This document shows positions 8,613 to 18,300 of a DNA stretch of 64,000 nucleotides, piece after piece. The position numbers were made by a program, and so were the translations under genes. The DNA comes from Chlorobiota bacterium (lineage in GTDB: Bacteria; Bacteroidota; Bacteroidia; Bacteroidales; F082). The notes beneath the pieces are model-generated. The model ran no database searches. It was not told where the DNA came from and was given only the letters and a program-made list of their open reading frames with translations. How positions within the stretch are numbered: position 1 is the first letter of the stretch; every line of letters starts with the position of its first letter. The DNA lies in NCBI GenBank assembly GCA_013151215.1, contig JAADIS010000003.1, positions 1-64,000 of the forward strand, written 5' to 3'.

Positions 8613-8681
8613 TCAATTTGTAATCACTTGTATAACAGTAACATAAACTGTAAGATGATTATTATTTGTGCATTTCACCAT
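8613..8681 (-). CDS. Putative pyrBI leader peptide
   Basis: A 22-codon reading frame (MVKCTNNNHLTVYVTVIQVITN) runs from just after the pyrB promoter to a TGA 4 nt before the attenuator hairpin. A ribosome at its end would cover the hairpin's 5' arm. The frame contains a small hairpin (ACAGT-TTATGTT-ACTGT, 8635-8651) that could act as a pause site. In E. coli pyrBI, a translated leader and UTP-sensitive pausing do this job. Homology is not claimed; only the geometry is similar. The frame starts close to the predicted transcription start. Confidence 0.4.
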   Translation of the reverse strand: MVKCTNNNHLTVYVTVIQVITN

Positions 8682-8687
8682 TAAAGG

Positions 8688-8695
8688 CAAAGATA
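8688..8695 (-). promoter_or_regulatory. -7 box (TATCTTTG) of pyrBI
   Basis: TATCTTTG on the minus strand matches TAnnTTTG and places the transcript start near 8682, about 120 nt ahead of pyrB. No TTG is found exactly 19 nt upstream; the nearest is 13 nt away. The resulting leader holds the putative leader peptide and attenuator. Confidence 0.55.
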
Positions 8696-8779
8696 CATCT
8701 TAAAAGATCAAGCATTGGTTTTTTTATCGACAAAAAGAATAATTTTTTAACAACGTACTGTTGATGATGAGGGTGCAAA

Positions 8780-8847
8780 TAAAAAACCCACCTAAGAACA
8801 GGCGTTCATTAAGGTGGGCCCAATTATGAAAAACAAACAAAACAAGC
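8780..8847 (-). ncRNA. Small RNA, tandem copy 1
   Basis: These 68 bases are identical to 8931-8998. On the minus strand a consensus promoter (TTG 8879-8881, N19, TATCTTTG 8859-8852) places the start near 8847. The transcript would begin GCUUGUUUUGUUUG and end in a two-stage hairpin: CCCACCT pairs with AGGTGGG (8812-8818 with 8787-8793), and inner GAAC pairs with GTTC around a GCCT loop. Six U residues follow (8786-8781). Identity between the copies stops at the predicted ends of the RNA. A five-codon frame (MNACS) lies in the hairpin but is probably accidental. No known family is recognised. Confidence 0.65.
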
Positions 8848-8851
8848 ACTG

Positions 8852-8881
8852 CAAAGATAAGTACATTTTTTATTTTGTCAA
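8852..8881 (-). promoter_or_regulatory. Promoter of small RNA copy 1
   Basis: Read on the minus strand: TTG at 8881-8879, exactly 19 nt, then TATCTTTG at 8859-8852. This is a full match to the Bacteroidota housekeeping promoter TTG-N19-TAnnTTTG. The spacer differs from copy 2 at several bases, while the -33 element and the fixed -7 positions are kept. Confidence 0.7.
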
Positions 8882-8930
8882 TACTTTTACGAAAAAAATT
8901 ATTTTTTTTTTTGATTTTGAGAATGGGCAT

Positions 8931-8998
8931 TAAAAAACCCACCTAAGAACAGGCGTTCATTAAGGTGGGCCCAATTATGAAAAACAAACAAAACAAGC
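8931..8998 (-). ncRNA. Small RNA, tandem copy 2
   Basis: The second copy is identical to 8780-8847 over 68 bases and offset by 151 bp. Its own promoter (TTG 9032-9030, N19, TATTTTTG 9010-9003) and its own terminator (CCCACCT 8938-8944 with AGGTGGG 8963-8969, then U6 at 8937-8932) are complete. The two RNAs would have the same sequence, so the duplication raises dosage or separates their control. The unpaired 5' part is U-rich (GCUUGUUUUGUUUGUUUUUC) and could be a target-pairing segment. It lies between pyrBI and the E2 gene and is transcribed toward pyrB, away from E2. Confidence 0.65.
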
Positions 8999-9002
8999 GA
9001 TG

Positions 9003-9032
9003 CAAAAATAAACACATTTTTTGTTTTGTCAA
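9003..9032 (-). promoter_or_regulatory. Promoter of small RNA copy 2
   Basis: Minus strand TTG (9032-9030), exactly 19 nt, TATTTTTG (9010-9003). It is a full match to the Bacteroidota promoter consensus, with the same spacing as copy 1. Confidence 0.7.
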
Positions 9033-9098
9033 TAGTTTTTCCGTTTTTTTTTTAAAATATTTTAAAAAATCAATATTAGTGGTTAATCGAGGCCTTTA

Positions 9099-9132
9099 TT
9101 TGTATTAAATCTAAATAATGGTTGTATTTTTG
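9099..9132 (+). promoter_or_regulatory. Promoter of the E2-E1 operon
   Basis: TTTG at 9099-9102 and TATTTTTG at 9125-9132, 22 nt apart, close to the Bacteroidota consensus. The -7 box ends 19 nt before the ATG at 9152 and overlaps the upstream extension of the reading frame, which supports the later start. Confidence 0.55.
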
Positions 9133-9151
9133 CCGTCTAATAATTAATATC

Positions 9152-10414
9152 ATGGCAACGTATAATATAATAATGCCCAAACTTGGCGAAAGTGTTGAGG
9201 AGGCAACAATTACAAAATGGTTTGTGGGGCTTGGCGATCTCATAGAAGAAGACCAGCCGATAGTGGAGCTTGCCACCGACAAGGTTGATTCAGAGATTCC
9301 TTCGCCGGTTGAAGGCAAAGTGATCAAATTAAATTATGAAGAAGGCGCAATAGTTGCAGTTGGTGAAGTTATTGCGGTTATTTCCCTCGATGGCGATGGC
9401 GAAACAGAAACCGCTGTTGATAACTCTTCGCAAGCAGCCGGAACAGAAGCAAAAACAGAAGATAAGAGCACTGTTGGGCGCGACAATGTGTCCAAGCGTT
9501 TTTACACGCCTTTGGTGAAAACAATCGCTAGAAAAGAAAACGTAAGCATAAAGGAACTGGATTCGATTCTTGGCAGCGGCGCAAACGGAAGGGTTAACAA
9601 ATCCGACATTTTAGGCTATATAGCCCATAGGTCGGTGGAAGAGGATGTTGTTGTGAGCAAAATAAGCAAAACAGAAAAGCCGGCTGTAAAGATAACTGTA
9701 AATGAGGGAGATAGGATTGTGCCTATGGCCCGCATGCGAAAACTGACCGCTGACCACATGATAATGTCCCAGGAAACTTCGGCTCATGTTACTTCGGTGA
9801 TAGAGGCCGATGTTACCAATATCGTAAAATGGAGAACATCCCATAAAGATGAGTTTTTGGATAAATATGGTCAGAAGCTAACATATATGCCAATATTCAC
9901 TGAGGCAATTGCACGGGCATTAAAGGATTTCCCTCAGCTTAACGCATCTACCGACGGCGAAAACATAATCTATAGAAAGAGGGTGAATATTGGAATTGCC
10001 GTTGCTTTGCCGGATTGGAACCTGATAGTTCCCGTCATAAAAGATGCAGACTACAAAAATATGTACGGCTTGGCCACCGACATCAACACCTTGGCTGCCA
10101 AGGCCCGCAATAACAAGCTAAGCCCCGACGATGTTTCAGGAGGTACGTTTAGCATAACCAATTTTGGTTCGTTCAATAATTTAATGGGGACCCCTATCAT
10201 AAATCAACCACAGCTTGCAATAATCGCTACTGGCGCAATTGTGAAAAAGCCTTCCGTTCTGGAAACTCCCGAAGGCGATTTTATGGCAATACGCAATAAG
10301 ATGTACCTTTCGCTTTCATACGACCATCGTATTGTTGACGGTGCCCTTGGCGGGGCTTTCCTGCAAAGGGTGGCCAAGTATCTTGAAGATTTCAACTTAA
10401 ACAGAAGTATTTAA
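9152..10414 (+). CDS. Dihydrolipoamide acyltransferase (E2) of a 2-oxoacid dehydrogenase complex
   Basis: A 420-residue E2. The lipoyl domain occupies residues 1-77 with the lipoylated lysine K44 (ATDKVDSEIPSP). A peripheral-subunit-binding domain lies near 120-160 (RFYTPLVKTIARKENVS). The C-terminal catalytic domain carries the active-site motif HRIVDG near its end. It transfers acyl groups from E1 to coenzyme A. The next gene encodes the fused E1, so together they form a branched-chain or pyruvate-type dehydrogenase; E3 is not in the window. ATG 9152 is chosen because the lipoyl domain begins there (MATYNIIMPKLGES) and a promoter overlaps the longer frame. Confidence 0.93.
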   Translation: MATYNIIMPKLGESVEEATITKWFVGLGDLIEEDQPIVELATDKVDSEIPSPVEGKVIKLNYEEGAIVAVGEVIAVISLDGDGETETAVDNSSQAAGTEAKTEDKSTVGRDNVSKRFYTPLVKTIARKENVSIKELDSILGSGANGRVNKSDILGYIAHRSVEEDVVVSKISKTEKPAVKITVNEGDRIVPMARMRKLTADHMIMSQETSAHVTSVIEADVTNIVKWRTSHKDEFLDKYGQKLTYMPIFTEAIARALKDFPQLNASTDGENIIYRKRVNIGIAVALPDWNLIVPVIKDADYKNMYGLATDINTLAAKARNNKLSPDDVSGGTFSITNFGSFNNLMGTPIINQPQLAIIATGAIVKKPSVLETPEGDFMAIRNKMYLSLSYDHRIVDGALGGAFLQRVAKYLEDFNLNRSI

Positions 10415-10440
10415 TTTTAAAACGGGAATAATTATTTATC

Positions 10441-12483
10441 ATGGACTATCCAAGAATTCATTCAATAAAGAAAACCGATAAGGAAACCTTGAAAAAATGG
10501 CTGCACCTAATGACCTTGGGCCGTGCCATCGACGATAGGGCGCCAAATTACCTAAAGCAGGCTATAGGCTGGAGCTATCATGCGCCTTATGCAGGCCACG
10601 ACGGGATACAACTGGCCTTAGGACAGGTATTTGACCGCTCCACTGACCATTTGTTCCCTTATTATAGGGATATGCTAACGGCAATCTCGGCAGGCTTAAG
10701 CGCAACGGAGATTATATTAAACGGTATCTCGAAAGCAACTGATAAGGCAAGCGGCGGCCGTCACATGTCAAATCACTTTGCCAAGCCTGAGTGGAACATA
10801 CACAATGTTTCGTCCTGCACGGGAAACCATACCCAAATTGCAGCCGGCACGGCCAGGGCGATAAAAAAATATAAGGCCGACGGAGTTGTTTTTACCTCCC
10901 AGGGCGAGTCATCGGTTTCCGAAGGTTATGTTTATGAGGCTATTAACGGCGCCTCGAATGAGCAGCTGCCTATTGTTTTTGTTTTTCAAGATAATGGTTA
11001 TGGTATTTCTGTTCCTAAAAAGAATCAAACAGCAAACAGAAAAGTGGCTAATAATTTCCTCGGTTTCAAAAATTTAAGGGTTATCCATTGCAATGGGAAG
11101 GATGTCTTCGATTCCATGAATGCCATGATCGAGGCGAGGCGTCATGCCGAAGAAGAGCAACAGCCCGTGATAGTGCAGGCAAACTGCGTCCGCATGCATT
11201 CGCATTCCAATTCGGACCGTCATGAACTTTATCGTGATGATTACGAGATAAACTATGTTAAGGAATATGACCCTTTGGGGAAATTCAACAGAATGTTGTT
11301 GCGTTATAAGCGCATGAGCGAGGAGGAGATTTCCGAAATAAAGGGCAAGGTAAAGCTTGAGGTTAAAAAGGCTCATAAGGAAGCACTTGGCGCACCCGAC
11401 CCAGACCCAGCGACGATATACGATTATGTACTGCCCGAGCCTTATGCGGCTCTTAAATATCCTGAAGGCATCCATGACGACTCTTCGGAGCCAAAGAAAT
11501 TTATTGTAGCCCTGAATGAAACACTAAAAGCCGAGTTCAGGCTCAACCCCGACACTTTCCTCTGGGGCCAGGACATGGCAAACAAGGATAAGGGCGGGAT
11601 TTTCAATGTGTCGAAGGGCATGCAGCAGGAGTTTGGGGAAGAACGTGTTTTCAATGCCCCTATTGCAGAGGACTATATTATGGGGACCGCGAACGGCATG
11701 ACCCGTTTTAACGATAAAATCCGCGTCGTTGTAGAGGGTGCCGAGTTTGCCGATTATTTCTGGCCGGCAATGGAGCAATTTGTTGAGGCCACCCATGATT
11801 ATTGGCGGAGCAACGGGGCATTTGTCCCTAATGTTACTATACGCCTAGCGTCCGGAGGTTATATAGGCGGAGGACTTTACCATTCGCAAAATATAGAAGG
11901 CACATTGGCAACTTTTCCCGGCGTGAGGATCGTTTATCCCTCCTTTGCCGACGATGCCGCCGGATTGCTCAGGACTTCAATCCGCTCTAAAGGGCTAACG
12001 GTGTTCATGGAACCAAAGGCCTTGTATAATGCGCCCAAGGCAGCGGCCTCGATCCCCGACGATTTTGAAGTTCCCTTCGGTAAGGCCAGGATAAGAAGGG
12101 AGGGCGACGGCTTATCGATAATTACTTATGGAAATACCACCCATATGTGCCTCGAAGTGGCCTCCAAACTGGAAAAAGAAAATGGGCAAAGTATAGAAGT
12201 GCTTGATTTAAGGTCGCTTGCGCCCCTTGATGAAGAAAGTATCCTGCAAACAGTAAAGAAAACAAACAGGGCCCTGGTGGTTCACGAGGATAAGGTCTTT
12301 GCGGGTTTTGGAGGGGAAATAGCCTCCCTGATAAACGAAAAAGCATTTGAGTATCTTGATGCTCCCGTCAGGCGGGTAGGCTCCGAATTTACCCCTGTTG
12401 GTTTTAACAGGATTTTGGAAGAAGCAATTTTGCCGAGCACTGATAAAATAATGAAAGCCGTTAAGGATCTGATTAACTATTAA
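10441..12483 (+). CDS. Fused alpha-beta 2-oxoacid dehydrogenase E1
   Basis: A 680-residue protein joining the E1 alpha chain (about 1-340) to the E1 beta chain (about 350-680). The thiamine-diphosphate region is GESSVSEGYVYEAIN followed by FQDNGYGIS. The beta half starts near FIVALNETLKAEF and has GQDMANKDKGG. It decarboxylates a 2-oxoacid and loads the acyl group on the lipoyl arm of E2. Such alpha-beta fusions are common in Bacteroidota and are usually annotated as 2-oxoisovalerate dehydrogenase. Whether the substrate is pyruvate or branched-chain oxoacids cannot be decided here. It lies 26 nt after E2. Confidence 0.92.
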   Translation: MDYPRIHSIKKTDKETLKKWLHLMTLGRAIDDRAPNYLKQAIGWSYHAPYAGHDGIQLALGQVFDRSTDHLFPYYRDMLTAISAGLSATEIILNGISKATDKASGGRHMSNHFAKPEWNIHNVSSCTGNHTQIAAGTARAIKKYKADGVVFTSQGESSVSEGYVYEAINGASNEQLPIVFVFQDNGYGISVPKKNQTANRKVANNFLGFKNLRVIHCNGKDVFDSMNAMIEARRHAEEEQQPVIVQANCVRMHSHSNSDRHELYRDDYEINYVKEYDPLGKFNRMLLRYKRMSEEEISEIKGKVKLEVKKAHKEALGAPDPDPATIYDYVLPEPYAALKYPEGIHDDSSEPKKFIVALNETLKAEFRLNPDTFLWGQDMANKDKGGIFNVSKGMQQEFGEERVFNAPIAEDYIMGTANGMTRFNDKIRVVVEGAEFADYFWPAMEQFVEATHDYWRSNGAFVPNVTIRLASGGYIGGGLYHSQNIEGTLATFPGVRIVYPSFADDAAGLLRTSIRSKGLTVFMEPKALYNAPKAAASIPDDFEVPFGKARIRREGDGLSIITYGNTTHMCLEVASKLEKENGQSIEVLDLRSLAPLDEESILQTVKKTNRALVVHEDKVFAGFGGEIASLINEKAFEYLDAPVRRVGSEFTPVGFNRILEEAILPSTDKIMKAVKDLINY

Positions 12484-12494
12484 AATTTTTGAAT

Positions 12495-12998
12495 ATGAAG
12501 AAGATAGCGATAATATATAGTTTTAATACAACGAAGTCGAAGAACGCAGCAAAAAAGATTGTTGCCGAAATAGGCGCGGACAAGCTTGATGTTATTAATG
12601 CCGAGGATATCACAGGTGAGCAATTCATGAAATATGATAAATATATTTTAAGCCTTCCCACTTGGTTCGACGGCGAGCTCCCTAATTATTGGGACGAGTT
12701 CCTGCCCGAAATGGAGGATCTTCCCTTAAAAGGCAAGACCTTTGCGTTGTTCGGCCTGGGCGATCAAAAAAACTATCCCGAGAACTTTGGCGACGCAATT
12801 GGTATAATGGCCGAGACTATTGAAAATGCCGGGGGTGAAATAATAGGGTCAACCGACATTGTAGGCTATGAATTCGAGAACTCAAAAGCCTTGCGCAATG
12901 GTAAGTTTATCGGTTTACTGCTCGATCAGGACAATCAGTCGCAATTGTCGGGAAAAAGAATCAAGGATTGGGTGAGCTCCATAAAGGATAAGCTTTAA
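12495..12998 (+). CDS. Flavodoxin
   Basis: A 167-residue long-chain-type flavodoxin. The FMN phosphate-binding loop is near the N-terminus (IIYSFNTTKSKNA), and the flavin-stacking regions are SLPTWFDGELP and FGLGDQKNYPENFGDA. The C-terminal GLLLDQDNQ is typical of the family. It carries electrons at low potential, for example from pyruvate:ferredoxin oxidoreductases. The phosphate loop is less canonical (NTTKSKN rather than STGNTE-like). A TTG at 12489 could add two codons, but ATG 12495 is preferred. It is co-directional with the E1 gene, 11 nt after its stop. Confidence 0.88.
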   Translation: MKKIAIIYSFNTTKSKNAAKKIVAEIGADKLDVINAEDITGEQFMKYDKYILSLPTWFDGELPNYWDEFLPEMEDLPLKGKTFALFGLGDQKNYPENFGDAIGIMAETIENAGGEIIGSTDIVGYEFENSKALRNGKFIGLLLDQDNQSQLSGKRIKDWVSSIKDKL

Positions 12999-13032
12999 TG
13001 GCAAGTCACATAACAATCCTTAATGTGGTTCT

Positions 13033-15117
13033 TTAGCCCGAAATCGTGAATTTTCTATAAGTAACACCTTCCCGGGTTTTAAGCCCGATAATGTAGAAAC
13101 CATTTTCCAGATATCGTACATTAATTTTATAATACTTGGTGTTGCCAGTTAATTCATTGTAAACCAATGTCCCATGAGAATCATAGATCCTAAGCTCATC
13201 AAATGGCACATCAGATTTTATTGAAATGTCCGAAGTTACGGGATTTGGGAAAATACTCATTGTTTTGTTCAAGTCCTGGTTTTCGCCGATCGTTACTATT
13301 TCAATAAGCATGGCGAAATAATCGTCAGCAATTTCGTTGGATACTTTTAAGTTGCATTGATATGTTCCGTATTCCCTGTACTCATGAACCGGAGACTCTT
13401 CGCCCGAACTTTCCCCGTCGCCGAATTCCCATAAAAAGGTGTCGCCACAAATCGACAGGTTCTCGAAACTAACCAATAATCCTTCGTTGCTATATGTGGC
13501 CGAGGCAATCGGTGGCGAGGAACCTACTTTGATCTTTAGGGAGTCCAATTCTTGACCTTGTCCCGACATCAGATAAACCATAGTGGAATTCTCTGGATAA
13601 ATTGTAGGGTTTGTGCTTGTGGAATCGCTGAAAAGACGGGACGGGGACCAATACATGTTTTCGAGAGTGTCAAGGCATAAGTCCAGACAGAGCGAATCGG
13701 AACATTTTATCTCAATATCGCTCAGCTGCCAATTAAAACAAATCTCGTTGGCGCCGATAGTGGATGGGTTTTTCCGTAAAACGCTGTCGATGTCGTATTT
13801 GAAATTAGAGTTCTTTTTTCCTCCTTTCCCGATTAATGCCGGGCTGGAAGCATAGAGGCTGCTGTCGGCCAAGTACAGCGGGTCATAAAAATGTGCCGAG
13901 CTGCCATAAGTGCTCACGTTGCCGTGGCCCAAACGGATAAAATTATTGTTTTCAATGGTAGTAACGCTAGGTTGCCAAATATTCATATTGCTTATGTTGT
14001 TGTTTTTGATGGCCCCGCCGGTATAATTCATCTCAAGGTAGGCTTCTTCGCTAAAATTATTATGGAAGATCATTTGGCCCGGCCCATGGGAGAAATCCAC
14101 CGTGTCAAAAACAAAATTGTTCCCGAAGATGGTATTGTCGTTGTTAATGTCGCAGTTTTCATACAGATAATTGTTTTTGATCTTAATGCCATTACTGAAA
14201 GTGGAAGAAAGCCGCCCATGGACAAAGTTGTTATAAAAATTTGCATTGTTCAGCCAATCTAGTTCCACGCTCCCATTAAAGACATTGCCTATAATGTCGC
14301 CAGCCCTGACATTAACATTGCAATAAAAAGTATTGAAATAGAGGTTCCCCTGTAAGGCAAAAGTGTAAATCCCATCATAATAAAAAGTGTTTGAATGAAA
14401 ACTTTGTCCTGTTGCCACAAAGTCGTTGGTGCTGGCATAGAATACGTTATCAATAAAATGCCTGTATTGGCTAAAGCGGTTTTTCACCGACTTATTGACT
14501 ATACCACCATAGATCGTGTTGTGCCTGAACCATGAACTTCCCTTACTGCCGCCGATATAGAAAGTTTGTTGCTCCGAGACTATTTTGCATGAATCTATGT
14601 TCGTTACCAAATAAGGCCCTTCCCATGGATACTCGATTTTTATCAGTGCCTCGTCATAATCAAAACTATTATTGAACAGGTTCAATATATTGCAGCCCAG
14701 CAGTTGGAAGTATGGCGACTCATCGGACCAAATACACGAATAATCCTGGTTCTCAGACGGATATATCGTGAAGTTGTTGAAGGTAACATGCGCCGTCCTG
14801 AACACTTTCAAACGGCCCACGATAACTGCCGAGTCGTTTTCGGCGCCATAATAAACGAATTCTATGTTATTGTTGTCCGGGTTTTCAACATCAATAACTG
14901 AAACATTATTATAATTTCCGGCTACCACCTTAAATGTTACATCGCCCCCCAATCCTTCGGATTTCAACGCGCTTATGGCATCTGCGAAGCTTTTGAAATC
15001 CGATTCGGGATTGCCTAGGCTGTATTCCCCTGATAACTGGGCAGTTGAGCTTTGGCTAAATAAAACGGAAATAACTATCGTCGTAAACAAGACAATATTG
15101 TGATTTAGCATTTTCAT
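13033..15117 (-). CDS. Secreted right-handed beta-helix protein with PKD and T9SS sorting domain
   Basis: A 694-residue exported protein. It has a signal peptide (about 1-26), a long region of beta-helix-like repeats rich in Asn (NNNIEFVYYG, FNNFTIYPSEN, IKNNYLYENCDINNDN), and a PKD domain near 545-600 (FLWEFGDGESSGEESPVHEY). The C-terminal type A T9SS sorting domain begins SIFPNPVTSDISI and ends RKFTISG. It should be exported through the outer membrane by T9SS and be surface-bound or released. Beta-helix proteins often bind or cleave polysaccharides, but no catalytic motif is evident. It is convergent with the flavodoxin gene. Confidence 0.85.
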   Translation of the reverse strand: MKMLNHNIVLFTTIVISVLFSQSSTAQLSGEYSLGNPESDFKSFADAISALKSEGLGGDVTFKVVAGNYNNVSVIDVENPDNNNIEFVYYGAENDSAVIVGRLKVFRTAHVTFNNFTIYPSENQDYSCIWSDESPYFQLLGCNILNLFNNSFDYDEALIKIEYPWEGPYLVTNIDSCKIVSEQQTFYIGGSKGSSWFRHNTIYGGIVNKSVKNRFSQYRHFIDNVFYASTNDFVATGQSFHSNTFYYDGIYTFALQGNLYFNTFYCNVNVRAGDIIGNVFNGSVELDWLNNANFYNNFVHGRLSSTFSNGIKIKNNYLYENCDINNDNTIFGNNFVFDTVDFSHGPGQMIFHNNFSEEAYLEMNYTGGAIKNNNISNMNIWQPSVTTIENNNFIRLGHGNVSTYGSSAHFYDPLYLADSSLYASSPALIGKGGKKNSNFKYDIDSVLRKNPSTIGANEICFNWQLSDIEIKCSDSLCLDLCLDTLENMYWSPSRLFSDSTSTNPTIYPENSTMVYLMSGQGQELDSLKIKVGSSPPIASATYSNEGLLVSFENLSICGDTFLWEFGDGESSGEESPVHEYREYGTYQCNLKVSNEIADDYFAMLIEIVTIGENQDLNKTMSIFPNPVTSDISIKSDVPFDELRIYDSHGTLVYNELTGNTKYYKINVRYLENGFYIIGLKTREGVTYRKFTISG

Positions 15118-15358
15118 GGCTGACGGTGTTTATAGTGTGTTAATTATTTCAATGGATAAACAATTTAAGGACTGAACAACGAAAATAGCTTTTTTCGATC
15201 AAAGGGTGTATGGGGTCGTGAAAAAATAAATATGGATTAAATCAAAACAAATTATGGCTGATTTTAACGCCCGGTCTTAAAATCAAAAACAAATTGTATT
15301 TTTACACCATTGTTATTAAAAAACCGAATTAATTTTTTGAATCTTTTATTTTGTGGGG

Positions 15359-18300
15359 ATGGGATGTACAAAGCCGTTTGCAGTTTACCTGATAGTTTCT
15401 GTTTTCTTTTTTGCTTCTTGCGATAGAAATATACCTGAACATGGCAATATGGCATACCATCAGCCAACATCAGTTAAATTGCCCAAAAAACAATATGTGC
15501 GTCCCGATTCGTTGGTTAAAAGGACACCGGGAGCAAATGGCATGTTTTTGCCCGGTCTGGTAATTTCCGATATGCCAAAACAAGAGGAGTTCAGCATAAT
15601 AAAGAAAATAGTTCCCGGAATTTCTTATTTGCCGCTCAGTGCCGAAGAAAAATTATCGGGCAAAGCTCCCGTAAAAAGCAAGAAGCCTCTTGTTAGTTAC
15701 CTGAAGGCCGATGCGTCGTCATATATTACAGCAACTGCTGTCAACCCTCGAAAAGTAATTCTCCCAAAACCTTTATTGATAAATAACGACAGTATCTTAT
15801 TGTTTGATGCAGCTGCAAAGCGGGCTGGGCCGGAAAGTGTTCAGGACGGTGATACTATTTACCCGCCGCTAATGAGATATTCCGCCAAGCCCTTTAGGGC
15901 CAAGGCCTTCGACTTCGAATATAAAGATGATGCGGTTTATGATATCTGCTTTTTAGGTGAGAACCAACAACTTCCGAATTCCTATATCAGAAATATCTCG
16001 ATAGATAAGCAAGGGGTAATTTGGATAGGTTCTTATACAGGTGGCCTTATTTCCTATGACGGTCAGTTTTTCGACCAATATACAGAGAAGACGGGATTGT
16101 CGGATAACGGTATCGTAACGATGACAATTGACGATAAAGAAAGGATATGGATGGGCACTGCCCGTGGAGGCGTAAATTGTTATGATGGAAATACAATAAC
16201 GCAATACACTACTAACCAGGGGCTTCCCTCAAACCTCATTCTTGCTGTCATCAATGATTCAAAAGGAAGGATGTGGTTTGGGACTACTAAAGGACTTGCT
16301 TGCCTCAAGAACGACAGCCTGGAAGTTTATACGACAAAGCAGGGCCTTGCGACGAATGCCGTTTATGCGCTTCTTGAGGATAAGCACGGGAATATTTGGG
16401 TTGGGACTTATGGAAAGGGAGTTCAGATGTGGAACGGAAAATATTTTGTTTCATACAGCAAGAAGGACGGTCTTGCAGGGGATAGGATACTTTCCTTGTT
16501 TGAGGATCACAGCGGGAATATCTGGATAGCTGCCCAAGGAGGTGGTGTTTCATGCTTCAACGGTAAATCCTTTGTTAATTATACCGTGGAACAAGGACTG
16601 GGAAACAATAATGTTTTGTCAATTATCGAGTCAGGAAATAAAATTTGGTTTGGGACCTTCGGAAACGGGATTAGCAGTTTCGACGGACAGGCTTTCTCCC
16701 GTTATACGAGCAAGGATGGTTTGAATGACGATTATATCAGAACTTTATTTGCTGACGGAAATGGCAATATCTGGATTGGTACCGACGGGGGTGGGATATC
16801 AAAACTAAGAATAAACGGCTTTAGGCATATAACTGAAAAGCAAGGCTTGACAAATAAACTAATAGTATCAGTGTTTCAGGACGATGACGGCAGGATGTGG
16901 CTCGGGGCATTTGAAAAAGGCCTTATGCTGAGCAATAATATAAATCATGGCGAACAGCTTCGGACCTTTGTGCCCATAAGTACCGTACAGGGTTTGGCGA
17001 ACAACATAGTAACTAGTATTTTTCAGGACAGCAAAAAAAATTACTGGTTTGCGACTTATGGAGGAGGTGTGAGCAAGCTGGATTACAACTCTTATAAAAA
17101 CAACAAGCTGAAGTTCACTAATTATTCAACAAAACAGGGCTTGCTTAGTGATGTTGTCAGAAATATCGTCGAGGACGAAAATGGCGATATCTGGTTTTCC
17201 ACCAAGGGTGGAGCCACAAGGTTCGACGGCAAAAATTTATTTACCCTGACTAAAAAGGCAGGCCTGGGCGGCAATGATGTGGTATGCTTGTTTATTGACA
17301 AGGAAAATGCCATCTGGATAGGAAGTAAGGGAGGAGGGGTTTCCCGCTTGAAAAATGACAGCATCACGACTTTCAAGCTGGCTCAGGGTCTGGCCAACAA
17401 TACGGTATGGACGATTGTCCAGGATAAAAACGGCATCCTTTGGTTTGGAACAGATGGTAATGGGCTGAGTTATTATGACGGAAAAAAATTCGTCAACATA
17501 AATACTGATGACGGCTTGTGCAATAATTTTGTTTTTTCGCTGACTCTTGACGAACAGAACTCTCTTTGGGCCGGAACAACAAGAGGCCTGAGCAAGTTAA
17601 TGCTCAAGCCTGCCGGGGACGAAAAAAACAATGCCAACTTCTATATAAAACCCGGAATAATGAATTATGGCAAGCTGGAAGGCCTTAAATCATTGGATTT
17701 CTATCATAATTCGGCATTGCTCGATAAAAACGGCAAACTGTGGTTTGGAACCACAAATGCCCTTACGCTGTTCGACACAAAGTCTTCCGGTAATAGTTCC
17801 TTTGAAACCTTAATTCACATAAATGGAATATCGATCAACGACAAGGACCTGGAATTTACGGGCCTGGAAAAGGATAAGCGTGTTCTTAAAGAGCAAGGGA
17901 TACAATACGACAGCATTGCCCCATTTTTGAATTATCCCATTGGTTTGAGCTTGCCCAACAATTTAAATCACCTTACTTTTAATTACTCGGCAACAAATTG
18001 GGATTCGCCCGATAAAGTAAAATATCAATTCAAATTAAAAGGCCTCGACATTGGCTGGAACCCGATAACGCAAGAAAAATATGCCGATTACCGAAATATT
18101 CCGCCCGGGGCTTATTCATTTGTGCTGAGGGCAAAGGGGGCTTCAGGAAAATGGAGCAGCGAATTGGACTACCCTTTTACCATCAGAAGGCCATGGTGGA
18201 TGGCATGGTGGGCAATAATTGTTTATGTTGTTGCCGGAATCTCTTTTATATGGCTGTTAGTTCTCTCTCGCGTTAATATCATCAAGAAGCAGAAAGCCGC

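Noticed and set aside
8724..8942. 72-codon minus-strand reading frame over the small RNA copy 1
   Set aside because: It is Lys/Phe/Ile-rich translation of AT-rich promoter and terminator sequence; the 68-nt duplication, promoter spacing and hairpins explain the segment better.
8826..9108. Two plus-strand mini-frames beginning MKNKQNK in the duplicated units
   Set aside because: Differences between the copies change amino acids as often as not, frames end at unrelated points, and the signals on the minus strand are complete.
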